The notes beneath the pieces were generated by a model, which saw only the letters and a list, made by a program, of their open reading frames with translations, made no database searches and had not been told where the DNA came from. DNA of 64,000 nucleotides, from assembly GCF_030732865.1 (NCBI RefSeq), contig NZ_JASHKB010000011.1:62001-126000 (forward strand). The letters are read 5' to 3'. Within the stretch, counting starts at the first letter, position 1. Each line of letters begins with the position of its first letter. The position numbers and the translations under genes were made by a program. Positions 1 through 8,972 of this stretch are shown here, piece after piece. The DNA comes from Roseitalea sp. MMSF_3546. GTDB lineage: Bacteria > Pseudomonadota > Alphaproteobacteria > Rhizobiales > Rhizobiaceae.

Positions 1-363
1 GATTTCGCCACCGACCGCTTCTTCGGTCTGCATGGCCATTTCCGCGCCAATCCCGATAGCTGGCGGCTCGATTTCCCCACGCTCGATGCGTATCGCGACG
101 AATGGCTGCGCCAGGCCGCCGAATCGGCCCGCACGGACTATGCCGAGCCGCTGCGCGAGGCGCTGTTCCGCACCACCAATCTGCGCGACATGGAGATCGA
201 CGGCGACCGGGCCGTGCTTCACAAGAAGTTCGACGGCACCGTGGCCCGCGCCGACGGCACCGTCGACCGGCTCAACTGGCAGACGCTCTATTTCTGCCAC
301 AGGATCGACGGGGCCTGGAAGATCGCCAGCTTCGTCGGCTACATCCCGCATCCGCTCGGCTGA
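1..363 (+). CDS. NTF2/SnoaL-like protein, 3' end only
   Basis: This open frame enters from the left edge and stops at TGA 361-363, giving the last 120 residues of a protein whose start lies outside the window. The C-terminal part (about residues 55-118) has the alternating pattern of an NTF2/SnoaL-type cone fold: RTTNLRDMEIDGDRAVLHKKF, a turn, then LYFCHRIDGAWKIASFVGYI. No catalytic residue can be assigned with confidence. It converges on the SH3-domain gene with only 12 nt between the stop codons. The family call comes from the fold pattern alone and the function is unknown. Confidence 0.55.
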   Translation, partial: DFATDRFFGLHGHFRANPDSWRLDFPTLDAYRDEWLRQAAESARTDYAEPLREALFRTTNLRDMEIDGDRAVLHKKFDGTVARADGTVDRLNWQTLYFCHRIDGAWKIASFVGYIPHPLG

Positions 364-367
364 TCTG

Positions 368-384
368 CGGCGCCGTCAGCGCCG
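368..384. terminator. Hairpin between converging genes
   Basis: A perfect inverted repeat, CGGCGC-CGTCA-GCGCCG, lies between the two converging genes and overlaps the stop codon of the minus-strand gene. It could act as a bidirectional terminator, but no T-tract follows on either side. Confidence 0.4.
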
Positions 385-1302
385 GATGAAGCTCGTGTAG
401 ATGAAGCCGCGCTGGCCGTCATAGACCACCGCGCACCAGTGCTGGCAACGCGCCTGCGTCTGCAACTGGGCGTTGGCCGGCACCACCGCCAGCACCGCTG
501 CCCCATTGTCCGGGCCGGCGCGCATGTTCACATATTCGCTTGCCCGGCCGGCGACCATGTCCGGCTCGGCGGCCGCCGCAGGTTCGGGCGCCACAGCGGC
601 GGTCTGGGTTGCTGGTTCGGCCGGTTCGGGCTCGGCCGCCGGGGCGGCGGCGTCGCCGGCAGCTTCGCCGGGCGCCGCTGTCGCCAACACGCCCGAGCCG
701 TTCGCTGCCGGCTCCGACGGTCCGGGCAGCTCGAACAGCGCCGTGCCCTGGGCCGCCATGCGCGCCTCGATGGCCAGCGCCTCGGCCTCCGTCTCGGCGA
801 TCTCGACGGCCGGGGCCGGGCCGCTCGCGCCGACCGAACCGCCCGTTCCCTGCATGCGCGTTTCGGCATTGGCAAGGGTTGAAGGCGTCGGCTCGACGAG
901 GCGCTCGGCCGATGCCGGACCCGGACCGGTCCGCGCCGCAGGCTCGGCCCGGGCGGCCATGGCGCTCGTGATGATTCCGGGATCGGTCCGCTGGCCGGCC
1001 GTATCGATCTCGAGCGAAGCGCCGGCCTGGCCTTCCGATGGCTCGATGATCACGGGCGCCGGGCTGGTGGCGATGGCGATCGCGTCGGCCTTTTCGGCTT
1101 CGGTCAGTTGCCGCTCGAAGGAATTGGCGCCGGCCTGCTCGTTGACCGGCCCGACCGAGCGAAATGCGCTCGCACCGAGCACGGTGCCGGCGGTCAGCGC
1201 GGCGACGGTCAGCGTGCCCGCCGCGACATAGGGAAGGACGACGCGCAGCGTCGGGTTGGGCCCGGTCCGGCCGCGGCCGGCGGGCTGCATGGGATAACGC
1301 AT
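376..1302 (-). CDS. Membrane-anchored SH3b-domain protein
   Basis: A 308-residue protein with a short cytoplasmic N-terminus, one membrane segment at about residues 18-45 (VVLPYVAAGTLTVAALTAG), a long low-complexity Ala/Pro/Glu-rich linker, and a C-terminal bacterial SH3 domain (about the last 60 residues: YVNMRAGPDNGAAVLAVVP, then CQHWCAVVYDG and GFIYTSFI). SH3b domains of this type usually act in the periplasm in cell wall binding or hydrolase regulation. No enzymatic domain is visible. The frame is open further upstream, but ATG 1302 is chosen because GGAG sits 8-9 nt before it and upstream codons look non-coding. The gene follows the liv operon on the same strand, separated by a hairpin, so it is probably transcribed separately. 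Confidence 0.8.
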   Translation of the reverse strand: MRYPMQPAGRGRTGPNPTLRVVLPYVAAGTLTVAALTAGTVLGASAFRSVGPVNEQAGANSFERQLTEAEKADAIAIATSPAPVIIEPSEGQAGASLEIDTAGQRTDPGIITSAMAARAEPAARTGPGPASAERLVEPTPSTLANAETRMQGTGGSVGASGPAPAVEIAETEAEALAIEARMAAQGTALFELPGPSEPAANGSGVLATAAPGEAAGDAAAPAAEPEPAEPATQTAAVAPEPAAAAEPDMVAGRASEYVNMRAGPDNGAAVLAVVPANAQLQTQARCQHWCAVVYDGQRGFIYTSFIRR

Positions 1303-1455
1303 GATCTTACTCCAGTTTCGCAGGCGCGAATGGAGCGTTGCTTGCGCCATCCGCGCTGCCCCCATGGCGGATGACATCGCCCGCCAAGGCGGCGAGAATG
1401 CGGACGCCCGCCGCCGCGACCGGTCACGTTCGGAAACACCGATGTCGATTTCGGT

Positions 1456-1482
1456 GAGGCGCCGGCACGGCCCGGTCGCCTC
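1456..1482 (-). terminator. Hairpin at the 3' end of the liv operon
   Basis: Read on the minus strand, GAGGCGACCGG pairs with CCGGCGCCTC around a short loop, with one bulged A. The stem overlaps the livM stop codon. It is the likeliest end of the liv transcript, although no run of T follows it, so it may be an mRNA-stabilising hairpin. Confidence 0.45.
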
Positions 1483-2941
1483 AGGAGTGGCGCACCTTCT
1501 CGGGCAGGATGCCGCGCGGCGCAAAGCGCAGGAAGAGCAGCAGCACGAAACCCATCACGAAAAGGCGGAACGGAGCGGCGATGTCCTGCAGATGCCGGTA
1601 CAGCTCGGTGCCCGGATCCATGTCGGCGGTGACCTGCGCGATGATCCAGGCGCCGGCCGGCTCGGCCTGTACCCAGCAGAACCAGACGAGGAAACCGCCC
1701 AGCACCGCGCCCAGATTGTTGCCCGACCCGCCGACGATCACCATCACCCAGACAAGGAAGGTAAAGCGCAGCGGGTTGTAGGTGCCCGGCGTGAACTGGC
1801 CGTCCAGCGTCGTCATCATCGCACCGGCGATGCCGATCATCGCCGAGCCCAGGATGAACACTTCCAGATGCCGCTTGGTCACGTTCTTGCCCATGGCCGA
1901 GGCGGCTTCCTCATTGTCGCGGATGGCGCGCATCATCCGGCCCCAGGGCGAATTGAGCGCGCGCACGCACAAGGCGAGGAGCACGAGCAGCACGACCGTG
2001 AACAGGCCGGCATAGGCGATGTCGACGAAGTAGCCCGACCCGTCCACGACCAGTTGCCGCAGCGCCTGCTCGCGCGCGGCCGCGTCCGTGATTCCGGCGA
2101 GCCGGTTCTGATAGACGCGCTCGACCAGTTCGATGAACCAGGCCTGCTGCTGCAGGTCGATCTCGTAGGGCACGGGCCGGGGCAGGCCGGTCACGTTCTT
2201 GACGCCGCGCGCCAGCCAGTCCTCGTTCTTCAGGATCGCGATGACGATCTCGGCGATTCCCAGCGTCGCGATCGCCAGATAGTCGGTGCGCAGGCCCAGC
2301 GCCACCTTGCCGATGATCCAGGCGACCGCCGCCGCCACGAACCCCGCCGCGATCCACGACAGCGTGATCGGCAGGCCGAACCCGCCGATGAAGCCGGTCG
2401 CCGCCGGATCGACCGACTCGATCGCGCCGACCGCCGAACCGAACACCGGCCGCAGCAGCGCATAGCCGACGATCACGGTCACGAAGATCAGGAAGGAGCG
2501 CGTGCGCCCGCGCGTCGCCGAGACCAGAAAGGCGATGGTGGCGACGATGGCGAGCACGATCAGCAAGGACAGGGCGAGCCCGCGCCCGCCGACCTGCAAC
2601 GCCTCCCAGACCGGCGGGTGCGCGACGAGCACCGCCGTCACGCCGCCAAGCGCGGTAAAGGCCATCACGCCGGCATTGAACAGGCCCGCATAGCCCCATT
2701 GCAGGTTCAGCCCCATCGCCATGATCGCCGACACCAGGCTCATGTTCAGGATCGTCAGCGCGACGGCCGGCGACTGGAAATAGCCGGTTGCGACCAGCGC
2801 CCCGCCCATGAACACGAAGGCCAGCGGCGCGCGCAACGGCGATTGCCGGCGCTCGACGATGGCGTGGACCGGCGCCTCGTCGGCATTGGCCGACTTGCGC
2901 GTGGCGACACCTGCCGCTCCGGTGACGGTCGTATCGGTCAT
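1481..2941 (-). CDS. livM: Branched-chain amino acid-type ABC permease, LivM family
   Basis: Inner-membrane permease subunit of a hydrophobic amino acid (HAAT) ABC importer. The 486 residues contain about ten hydrophobic segments and the LivM-type region MGLNLQWGYAGLFNAGVMAF near residue 85, with a coupling region around WGRMMRAIRDNEEAASAMG. It is longer than typical LivM because of a polar segment of about 60 residues, roughly residues 245-305 (from VTGLPRPVPYEIDLQQQAW to DGSGYFVDIAYAG), predicted to be periplasmic. The start ATG 2941 shares one base with the livH stop (TAATG), indicating coupled translation. It is the last gene of livG-livF-livH-livM. The substrate cannot be read from sequence. 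Confidence 0.88.
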   Translation of the reverse strand: MTDTTVTGAAGVATRKSANADEAPVHAIVERRQSPLRAPLAFVFMGGALVATGYFQSPAVALTILNMSLVSAIMAMGLNLQWGYAGLFNAGVMAFTALGGVTAVLVAHPPVWEALQVGGRGLALSLLIVLAIVATIAFLVSATRGRTRSFLIFVTVIVGYALLRPVFGSAVGAIESVDPAATGFIGGFGLPITLSWIAAGFVAAAVAWIIGKVALGLRTDYLAIATLGIAEIVIAILKNEDWLARGVKNVTGLPRPVPYEIDLQQQAWFIELVERVYQNRLAGITDAAAREQALRQLVVDGSGYFVDIAYAGLFTVVLLVLLALCVRALNSPWGRMMRAIRDNEEAASAMGKNVTKRHLEVFILGSAMIGIAGAMMTTLDGQFTPGTYNPLRFTFLVWVMVIVGGSGNNLGAVLGGFLVWFCWVQAEPAGAWIIAQVTADMDPGTELYRHLQDIAAPFRLFVMGFVLLLFLRFAPRGILPEKVRHS

Positions 2942-3969
2942 TACTTGATCACCGCCCCCCTGAAGATGCCGGTCGGCCGGATCAGCAGCACCACGACCAG
3001 GATGATGAAGGAGATGGCGAACTTGTAGTCCGTGCCGAGCAGTTGCACCAGCCCGTCCGGCTCCCATTGCTCGGGGACCAGATAGGCGATGAAGCGCTTG
3101 TAGGCATAGGTCATCATCACTTCGGAGAAGGCGACGATGTAGCCGCCCACCACCGCGCCGATCGGCTGGCCGATGCCGCCGACGATCGCTGCCGCGAAGA
3201 TCGGCAGCAGGAGCTGGAAATAGGTGAACGGCTTGAAGCTCTTGTCCAGGCCGTAGAGCGCCCCGGCGATCGTGGCCAGCGCCGCCGCCAGGATCCAGGT
3301 CACCAGCACCACGCGGTCCGGGTTGATGCCCGACAGCAGCGCCAGGTCCTCATTGTCCGAAAAGGCGCGCATCGCCTTGCCGGTGCGCGACCGGCGCAGG
3401 AAGGCGAACAGCGCGATCATGGTGACGATGGCGACGACCAGGCTCAGTGCCTGCGTGGTCTGGATGGCGAGTCCCTCGTCGAGCCCGGTCATCTCGCGGA
3501 ACTCGCGGGCGCGGATGATGAAGCGTTCGCCATCGGTGAAGCTGCGATTGTCGGTGCCCATGATCACGCGCACCGTCGCCGACAGCATGAACATCACGCC
3601 GACGGAGGCGATCACCAGCACCACCGGCGCCACGCGGCGCTTGCGATAAAAGGAGAAGACAGACCGGTCGATGCCGATGGCGATGATCGCCGTCACGACG
3701 ATCGCCGGCACCAGCGCGATCAGTGCGGTGGGCAGCGGGCCGGCGCTGACGCCGTTGGCCTGAAGCACCCAGGTCAGAAGGATCACGATGGTCGTGCCCA
3801 TCGCCATCAGATCGCCATGGGAAAAATTGGCAAAGCGCAGGATGCCGAACACCAGCGTCACGCCGAGCGCGCCCAGCGCCAGCTGCGAGCCATAGGCCAG
3901 CGCCGGCACGAACACGAAATTGCTCATCAGCACGAGGGCGTTGAGAATGTCGGTGGTCTCGGGCAGCAT
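2941..3969 (-). CDS. livH: Branched-chain amino acid-type ABC permease, LivH family
   Basis: Second inner-membrane permease of the HAAT-type importer, 342 residues with about eight membrane segments. The LivH signature is clear near the N-terminus (LALGALGVTLVFGILRFANF, then SHGDLMAMG) and near the coupling loop (RTGKAMRAFSDNEDLALLSG). Like its partner it carries a polar insertion (about residues 133-165) between membrane segments, larger than in most LivH proteins. The start ATG 3969 lies 5 nt after the livF stop and its stop overlaps the livM start by one base. LivH and LivM would form the heterodimeric channel driven by LivF and LivG. Confidence 0.9.
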   Translation of the reverse strand: MLPETTDILNALVLMSNFVFVPALAYGSQLALGALGVTLVFGILRFANFSHGDLMAMGTTIVILLTWVLQANGVSAGPLPTALIALVPAIVVTAIIAIGIDRSVFSFYRKRRVAPVVLVIASVGVMFMLSATVRVIMGTDNRSFTDGERFIIRAREFREMTGLDEGLAIQTTQALSLVVAIVTMIALFAFLRRSRTGKAMRAFSDNEDLALLSGINPDRVVLVTWILAAALATIAGALYGLDKSFKPFTYFQLLLPIFAAAIVGGIGQPIGAVVGGYIVAFSEVMMTYAYKRFIAYLVPEQWEPDGLVQLLGTDYKFAISFIILVVVLLIRPTGIFRGAVIK

Positions 3970-3974
3970 CGCGC

Positions 3975-4676
3975 TCAGCCTCCCAGGAAGGATTGTCGCA
4001 CCTGGGGGTCGGCGAGCAGTTCCTCCCCCGTGCCCTCGCGCCAGTTGACGCCGCCGACCAGCACATAGCCGCGATCGGCGATCTCGAGCGCCTGGCGGGC
4101 GTTCTGCTCGACCATCAGCACCGCAAGCCCGGTGTCGCGCACTTCGAGGATCCGGTCGAACAATTCGTCCATGACGATCGGCGAGACGCCGGCCGTCGGC
4201 TCGTCGAGCATGAGCACGCTCGGCTGCGTCATCAGCGCGCGGCCGACGGCGACCTGCTGGCGCTGGCCGCCGGAGAGTTCGCCGGCATGCTGGCGGCGCT
4301 TTTCCTTCAGGATCGGAAACAGTTCGAACACCTGTCCCATCGTGCCCGAAATGTCGTCGCGGCGCAAAAACGCACCCATTTCGAGATTTTCCTGCACGCT
4401 CATCGTGGTGAACACATTGCCCGTCTGCGGCACGAAGGCGATGCCTTCGCCCACGCGCGCCTGCGGCGTGAGCGCGGTGATGTCCTTGCCGCCGAGCGTG
4501 ACCCGGCCCTTGCGGATCGCCAGCATGCCCAGCATGGCCTTCATGGCGGTCGACTTGCCGGCGCCGTTCGGCCCGACGATGACGGCGATCTCGCCCTTGT
4601 CGACGCCGATGGTGCAGTCCTTGATGATGTCGGCGCCGCCATAGCCGCCGGTCATGTCCTCGCCGACCAGATACAT
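3975..4676 (-). CDS. livF: HAAT-type ABC transporter ATPase, LivF family
   Basis: Cytoplasmic ATPase of 233 residues, normal for LivF. Walker A is GPNGAGKS (about residues 35-42), the Q-loop is in the VPQTGNVF region, the ABC signature is LSGGQRQQ, Walker B is VLMLDEPTAG with the following SPIVMDELFDRI, and the switch His is replaced by the LivF-typical VEQNA. The start ATG 4676 overlaps the livG stop by one base (TGATG). It pairs with LivG to power the LivHM channel. Confidence 0.9.
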   Translation of the reverse strand: MYLVGEDMTGGYGGADIIKDCTIGVDKGEIAVIVGPNGAGKSTAMKAMLGMLAIRKGRVTLGGKDITALTPQARVGEGIAFVPQTGNVFTTMSVQENLEMGAFLRRDDISGTMGQVFELFPILKEKRRQHAGELSGGQRQQVAVGRALMTQPSVLMLDEPTAGVSPIVMDELFDRILEVRDTGLAVLMVEQNARQALEIADRGYVLVGGVNWREGTGEELLADPQVRQSFLGG

Positions 4677-5506
4677 CAGCCGTCGGCTCCGGCTTCGGCC
4701 TTGACCGTCTCGGCGCCGTCATCGGCCGTTTTGGCCTGCTTCTTCTTGCGCGAGCCCCGGCCCAGATAGGCCTCGATCACCGCCTCGTTGGCGCGCACTT
4801 CGTCGGCCGTGCCCTTGGCGAGCACCTTGCCCTCGGCCATCACGATGACCGGATCGCACAGCCGGCCGATGAAATCCATGTCGTGCTCGATCATGCAGAA
4901 CGTGTAGCCGCGCTCGCGGTTGAGCCGGACGATGGCATCGCCGATCTCGTTGAGCAGCGTGCGGTTGACGCCCGCGCCCACCTCGTCGAGCAGGACGACC
5001 TTGGCATCGACCATCATGGTGCGGCCCAGTTCGACCAGCTTCTTCTGCCCGCCCGACAGGTTTCCGGCCAACTCCTGGGTCAGGTGCGTCAGGTTGAGAA
5101 AGTCGATGACCTCCATTGCCCGGGCGCGGATCTGGCGTTCCTGCCGGCGCACCTCGCCGAATGAGAACCAGGCATTCATCAGGTTCTCGCCCGACTGGTA
5201 GGGCGGCACCATCATCAGGTTCTCGAGCACGGTGAGCGTGGAGAACTCGTGGGCGATCTGGAAGGTGCGCAGCAGGCCCTTCTCGAACAGCTGGTGCGGC
5301 TTGAGCCCGGTGACGTCCTCGCCGTCGAGCAGGATCGTGCCGCTGGAGGGCTTGATGTTGCCGGCGATGATGTTGAACAGCGTCGTCTTGCCCGCGCCAT
5401 TGGGGCCGATCAGCCCGGTGATCGATCCCTTGGCGACGCGCAGCGAGGCGTTTTCCACCGCGTGCAGGCCGCCGAAATGCTTGTAGACGGAGTCAACGAC
5501 GATCAT
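4676..5506 (-). CDS. livG: HAAT-type ABC transporter ATPase, LivG family
   Basis: Cytoplasmic ATPase of 276 residues and first gene of the liv operon. Walker A is GPNGAGKTT (about residues 37-45), the signature is LSGGQKKLVELGR, and the switch region is MIEHDMDFIG, which is typical of LivG. The Walker B/D-loop reads VVLLDEVGAGVN, where most LivG proteins have LLDEPAAGLN; the Pro after the catalytic Glu is replaced by Val. The C-terminus has a basic tail (GRGSRKKKQAK). ATG 5506 begins the conserved MIVVDSVYKHFGG; the 20 or so codons upstream look non-coding. No periplasmic binding protein gene lies beside the operon. Confidence 0.9.
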   Translation of the reverse strand: MIVVDSVYKHFGGLHAVENASLRVAKGSITGLIGPNGAGKTTLFNIIAGNIKPSSGTILLDGEDVTGLKPHQLFEKGLLRTFQIAHEFSTLTVLENLMMVPPYQSGENLMNAWFSFGEVRRQERQIRARAMEVIDFLNLTHLTQELAGNLSGGQKKLVELGRTMMVDAKVVLLDEVGAGVNRTLLNEIGDAIVRLNRERGYTFCMIEHDMDFIGRLCDPVIVMAEGKVLAKGTADEVRANEAVIEAYLGRGSRKKKQAKTADDGAETVKAEAGADG

Positions 5507-5588
5507 CGCGCTTTGGGCCGCCCCCGCGGAAGGATTTTCTGCTGTATGTCGGCAATTCCGGCGCTTGTGCAACGCCTGTGCGGTCGCG

Positions 5589-6458
5589 TCAAGCGTGTCG
5601 GTTTGACTGGCGCCCCAGCTCCGCCGCCCGGTCGCGGGCCGCCCTGACCGCCTCCTCGAGCAGCGCGCTCAGCCCGCCGGGCCGCATCAGCACTTCGAGC
5701 GCGGCGGCGGTCGTCCCGTTCGGGCTGGTCACCTGCTCGCGCAGGGCCGCCGGGTCCTCGGCGCTCTGCCGGGCATAGGCGGCCGCGCCATAGACGGTCT
5801 GGATGGCGAGCCGGTGGGCGATGTCCTCGGGCAGGCCGGCCGCCGCGCCCGCCGCGCGCAGCCCCTCGATCATGTGGAAGACATAGGCCGGCCCCGAGCC
5901 CGATATGGCCGTGACCGCGTCCATCTGCGCTTCGTCGTCGACGGTGGCGACGACGCCGCTGGCCTTGAGAAGTGTCCGCACGCCGTCGAGCTGGCGGTCG
6001 CTGACCGTGGTGTTGGGGCACATTACCATCATGCCCTCGCCGATGGCCGCCGGCGTGTTCGGCATCACCCGCACCACCGGCGCGCCGGGGGCGAGCGCCT
6101 GTTCGAGCCGCGCCAGCGTGATGCCGGCGGCCACCGACACGAAGGTCGTGTCCGATCCGCGCTGCGAGAAGCGGACATAGTCGCGGACCACCGAGTCGAT
6201 CGCCTGCGGCTTGACGGCGAAGACGATCAGGTTCGGCGCCAGATCGTCGGGCAGGGCCCGCGCGGTCGAATAGGTGCGCGCGCCCTCGTCGCTGGCGCGC
6301 AGCAACAGCGCATCGAGAGGTTCGACCACGTGCACGTTCTGCGCCGAAAGCGTGCCCGTCGCCAGCCAGCTGCGCAGCATGGCGTGACCCATATTGCCGC
6401 ACCCGACCAGGACGACGCTTGTCAGATGCCTCACCAAGGCTGTGTCCCTTCGTTGCAT
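5589..6458 (-). CDS. proC: Pyrroline-5-carboxylate reductase
   Basis: Catalyses NAD(P)H-dependent reduction of 1-pyrroline-5-carboxylate to L-proline, the last step of proline synthesis, in the cytoplasm. The N-terminal Rossmann motif is LVGCGNMG, followed by the NADP-binding segment IVFAVKPQ, and the C-terminal dimerisation/catalytic domain has the family signature around SGSGPAYVFHMIEGL and SPNGTTAAALEVL. Two starts are possible: ATG 6458, and GTG 6434, which is preceded by AAGGGA and gives the short N-terminus usual for ProC. I list the longer form. It is followed by an 82 nt gap to livG, as expected when only livG onward is the transporter unit. Confidence 0.88.
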   Translation of the reverse strand: MQRRDTALVRHLTSVVLVGCGNMGHAMLRSWLATGTLSAQNVHVVEPLDALLLRASDEGARTYSTARALPDDLAPNLIVFAVKPQAIDSVVRDYVRFSQRGSDTTFVSVAAGITLARLEQALAPGAPVVRVMPNTPAAIGEGMMVMCPNTTVSDRQLDGVRTLLKASGVVATVDDEAQMDAVTAISGSGPAYVFHMIEGLRAAGAAAGLPEDIAHRLAIQTVYGAAAYARQSAEDPAALREQVTSPNGTTAAALEVLMRPGGLSALLEEAVRAARDRAAELGRQSNRHA

Positions 6459-6532
6459 TGTCCGGCGACGAAGCTGCAATACCGTTCATGCATGTGCAAG
6501 CGCTGTCGGTGCCAATCCACCGCCGGTGCCGC

Positions 6533-7846
6533 TCAATCCCCGCGCATCGGCAGCCGGGCGGTCAGGCGCAGTCCGCCAAGGGCGACAAGCGTTGTCAGCC
6601 AGATCGGGTCGGCGCGGCGGAAATAGAAGCTTTCCAGCGCTGCCGTCAGCACGGAAAACACCGCGATCATGTAGAACAGATCGGCCAGGATCGCATTGTC
6701 GCGGCTGTGGCCGGACCGCGCATAGTCGATCGCCGGCGCGATCGCGACGAGCCAGACCATCAGGGCCAGTCCCGGCAGGCCGAAGAACAGCACCACGTCC
6801 ATGAACCCGTTGTGGCCGTGGATGATGCCGCGCGGATCCCAGGAGCGGTCGAAGGGCTGTTCGGTGTCCAGAAGCAGCGGCGTGCGCCAGAACCCCTCAT
6901 AGCCGAACCCGGTCCAGGGCCGAGAGAGCACGTAATCGCCGGCAAAGTCCCAGATCGCCGTGCGGCCGGTGAACGTCACATCGGCGACGATCGAGGTCAG
7001 CACGGTGTCGAAGGCCGGCACGAAAACCGAGCCGAGCGTGAGCATGTGTGTGCCGGCGATGGCCGCCAGCGAAGCGACCACTGCGAGCGGGCGCAGGCCG
7101 GCGAGCGCGGGCACAAGGACGATCGCCACGACGACGGGCGCGAGCGCCAGCGAGGTCTTCGAGCCCGCCTGGACCATGAAGGCGAAGGCGAGCGCGGCGA
7201 TCAGCGCGCCGGCGCCGAGCCGGCCCCGCCGCATCAGGTAGATCCCGGCGAAGCCGACCATGACCATCACCGGCCCGGCGATGTTCTTGTGCGTGAAGGT
7301 GCCGCGCCACAGCCCGGCATGCTCGGCCTCGAATTCGCCGGCCTGGTGCACGGCGGCGTCCGGAAACACGAGCAGGCCCGCATAGCACGTCGCCAGCAGG
7401 GCGATTGCGGCGATGGCGATCGCCCGATCGAAATCGCGCAGGCTCGCCGGCAGCAGCGCGACCGAGCCGGCAAGCCCGGCGGCGATCAGCGAGAACAGCA
7501 CCGAGCGCCACACGCTTTCGCCCGGATCGCCGGTAAGGGCCGAGGCGGCGACGATCGCCAGCATGGCGATCCACGGCACGCCGACAAAGGCGCCGACCAC
7601 GCGCCGGTCGACAAGCGAGACGATGGTCGCCAGAACGGCGGCCGCCATGGCGCTGTAGCCGAGCTGGTTGATCAGCCGGCCGGCCTGCACCGCTTCGCCC
7701 GAGCGAATGTACTCGGCCTCGAAGGGACGCAGCGAAATCCAGATCAGCGCGAGCACGGCCGTCGCCAGCGCAAGGCGCAGGTGGTCCTGCGTCAGGCGCA
7801 CATGGACCCTTGCGGCCTCAGTCGGCAGGGTTGCGGTACTGCTCAT
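6533..7846 (-). CDS. O-antigen ligase/polymerase-like membrane protein
   Basis: A polytopic inner-membrane protein of 437 residues with about 11-12 hydrophobic segments and a large periplasmic loop before the last segments. That loop holds the O-antigen ligase family pattern: TFTGRTAIWDFAGDYVLSRP, GFGYEGFW, then HGHNGFMDVVLFFGLPGLA. Family members (WaaL, exopolysaccharide polymerases of the ExoQ type) join lipid-linked glycans to acceptors or polymerise repeat units; which applies here cannot be decided. Start ATG 7846 overlaps the end of the upstream glycosyltransferase gene by 29 nt, so the two are co-transcribed. Confidence 0.75.
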   Translation of the reverse strand: MSSTATLPTEAARVHVRLTQDHLRLALATAVLALIWISLRPFEAEYIRSGEAVQAGRLINQLGYSAMAAAVLATIVSLVDRRVVGAFVGVPWIAMLAIVAASALTGDPGESVWRSVLFSLIAAGLAGSVALLPASLRDFDRAIAIAAIALLATCYAGLLVFPDAAVHQAGEFEAEHAGLWRGTFTHKNIAGPVMVMVGFAGIYLMRRGRLGAGALIAALAFAFMVQAGSKTSLALAPVVVAIVLVPALAGLRPLAVVASLAAIAGTHMLTLGSVFVPAFDTVLTSIVADVTFTGRTAIWDFAGDYVLSRPWTGFGYEGFWRTPLLLDTEQPFDRSWDPRGIIHGHNGFMDVVLFFGLPGLALMVWLVAIAPAIDYARSGHSRDNAILADLFYMIAVFSVLTAALESFYFRRADPIWLTTLVALGGLRLTARLPMRGD

Positions 7847-8810
7847 GGGCGTAGCCGAACTCCGAAAGGATGCGCCCGGCCGCGATGTGCACGGGATAAA
7901 GCGCGTTGAGCAGGCAGCCCGATCGGGCGAACCCGGCCAGCGCGCGCGGCAGCGCCGCAAGCGCGAGCGCCAGGCTTTCGGCGATCGTGGTCACACGTCC
8001 CAGGCGCGCATTGGCGCGGCGGCGATGGGCGATCAGCGCCGAGAGCTGGCCATTGCGCAGCGCGCGGTCGCGGATCCAGCGCCGCGACACGCGGGTGCGC
8101 GGGATCGACTCGCGGACGGCCGCCTCCTGGCACCAGGCGGCGGTAAAGCCGGCATCGCGCGCCCGCGCCAGGAAATCGGCATCGCCGCCGCCGGTGAAAT
8201 TGAACACCGGGTCGAAGAAGGGCTGCGCCATCGCCTGCAGCACGTCGCGGCGGACCAGCAGATTGCCCGACGAAAAGAGCGCCGGCACCGGGCCGGTGGC
8301 GTGATAGTGCGGCGTGAACACCGGATGGCGCGTCCATTTGCCGTTCGACCCGGTCTCGAACACGGGCAGTTGCGGCCCGCCGACCAGGGCGGCATCGAAC
8401 CGCGCCGAGGTGGCGCACAGCGCCTCGATCCAGCCCGGGCTCGCGATCTCGTCATCGTCGATCACGCACAGGGCGCGCAAATTCGCAAAGGCGGTCAGCG
8501 CGGTGAACCAGCCGGCATTGTAGGCATGGCAATTGCCGCGATCATGGGCGACGATGACCAGGCCCTTGTGCGTGCCGTCCTCGAACAGGTCGGCGACCGC
8601 CCGTGCGCCGGCGCGTTCCTCGGCCTCGTTCTCGATCACGATGACGGCGAAAGGCCGTTCGGTGGTCTGCGCCTTCAGGCTGTCCAGCGTGCGCACCAGA
8701 TGCTCGGGCCGGCGAAACGTCGGCACGGTCACCACGACCTCGATCGCGCCGGCGTCGAGCCCCGGCGTCTGGGCGACAAGCGAGATGTTGTCCGCCAGCC
8801 TCTGCTTCAT
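7818..8810 (-). CDS. Family 2-type glycosyltransferase
   Basis: A 330-residue GT-A fold enzyme expected to transfer an activated sugar to a growing polysaccharide at the cytoplasmic membrane face. The nucleotide-binding start is VTVPTFRRPEHLVRTLDSL (about residues 28-46), the metal-binding acidic motif is CVIDDDEIASPGW (about 128-140), and a Gly-rich acceptor-side motif FTGGGDADFLARA follows near residue 220, with a basic C-terminus. ATG 8810 is preceded by GAGG at about 10 nt; upstream in-frame ATG codons are possible. The overlapping downstream ligase/polymerase-like gene and the divergent GT4 gene place it in a surface glycan pathway. Acceptor and donor are unknown. Confidence 0.8.
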   Translation of the reverse strand: MKQRLADNISLVAQTPGLDAGAIEVVVTVPTFRRPEHLVRTLDSLKAQTTERPFAVIVIENEAEERAGARAVADLFEDGTHKGLVIVAHDRGNCHAYNAGWFTALTAFANLRALCVIDDDEIASPGWIEALCATSARFDAALVGGPQLPVFETGSNGKWTRHPVFTPHYHATGPVPALFSSGNLLVRRDVLQAMAQPFFDPVFNFTGGGDADFLARARDAGFTAAWCQEAAVRESIPRTRVSRRWIRDRALRNGQLSALIAHRRRANARLGRVTTIAESLALALAALPRALAGFARSGCLLNALYPVHIAAGRILSEFGYAHEQYRNPAD

Positions 8811-8972
8811 CGGCGTTCTGCCTCGATTGCGCGTGCGCATCGACCCAAGCACGAAAGCCGTTAAGGATCGATTGAGGCTCCCGTCGCCGGCAAGCGCGCG
8901 ATGCGCCGCGGCTTAAGCGGACCTTCATCCATCTGTGCTAGCCCGGCCATCCAAGCAACCGCGCACGATCCC

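Noticed and set aside
439-1231. Long plus-strand frames opposite the SH3b gene
   Set aside because: They are Ala/Gly/Arg-rich mirror frames of a GC-rich gene; only the minus frame gives a membrane segment and an SH3b domain.
1301-4068. Long plus-strand frames opposite the liv operon
   Set aside because: Arg/His/Asp-rich composition without any domain; the minus strand encodes four recognisable transporter subunits in these bases.
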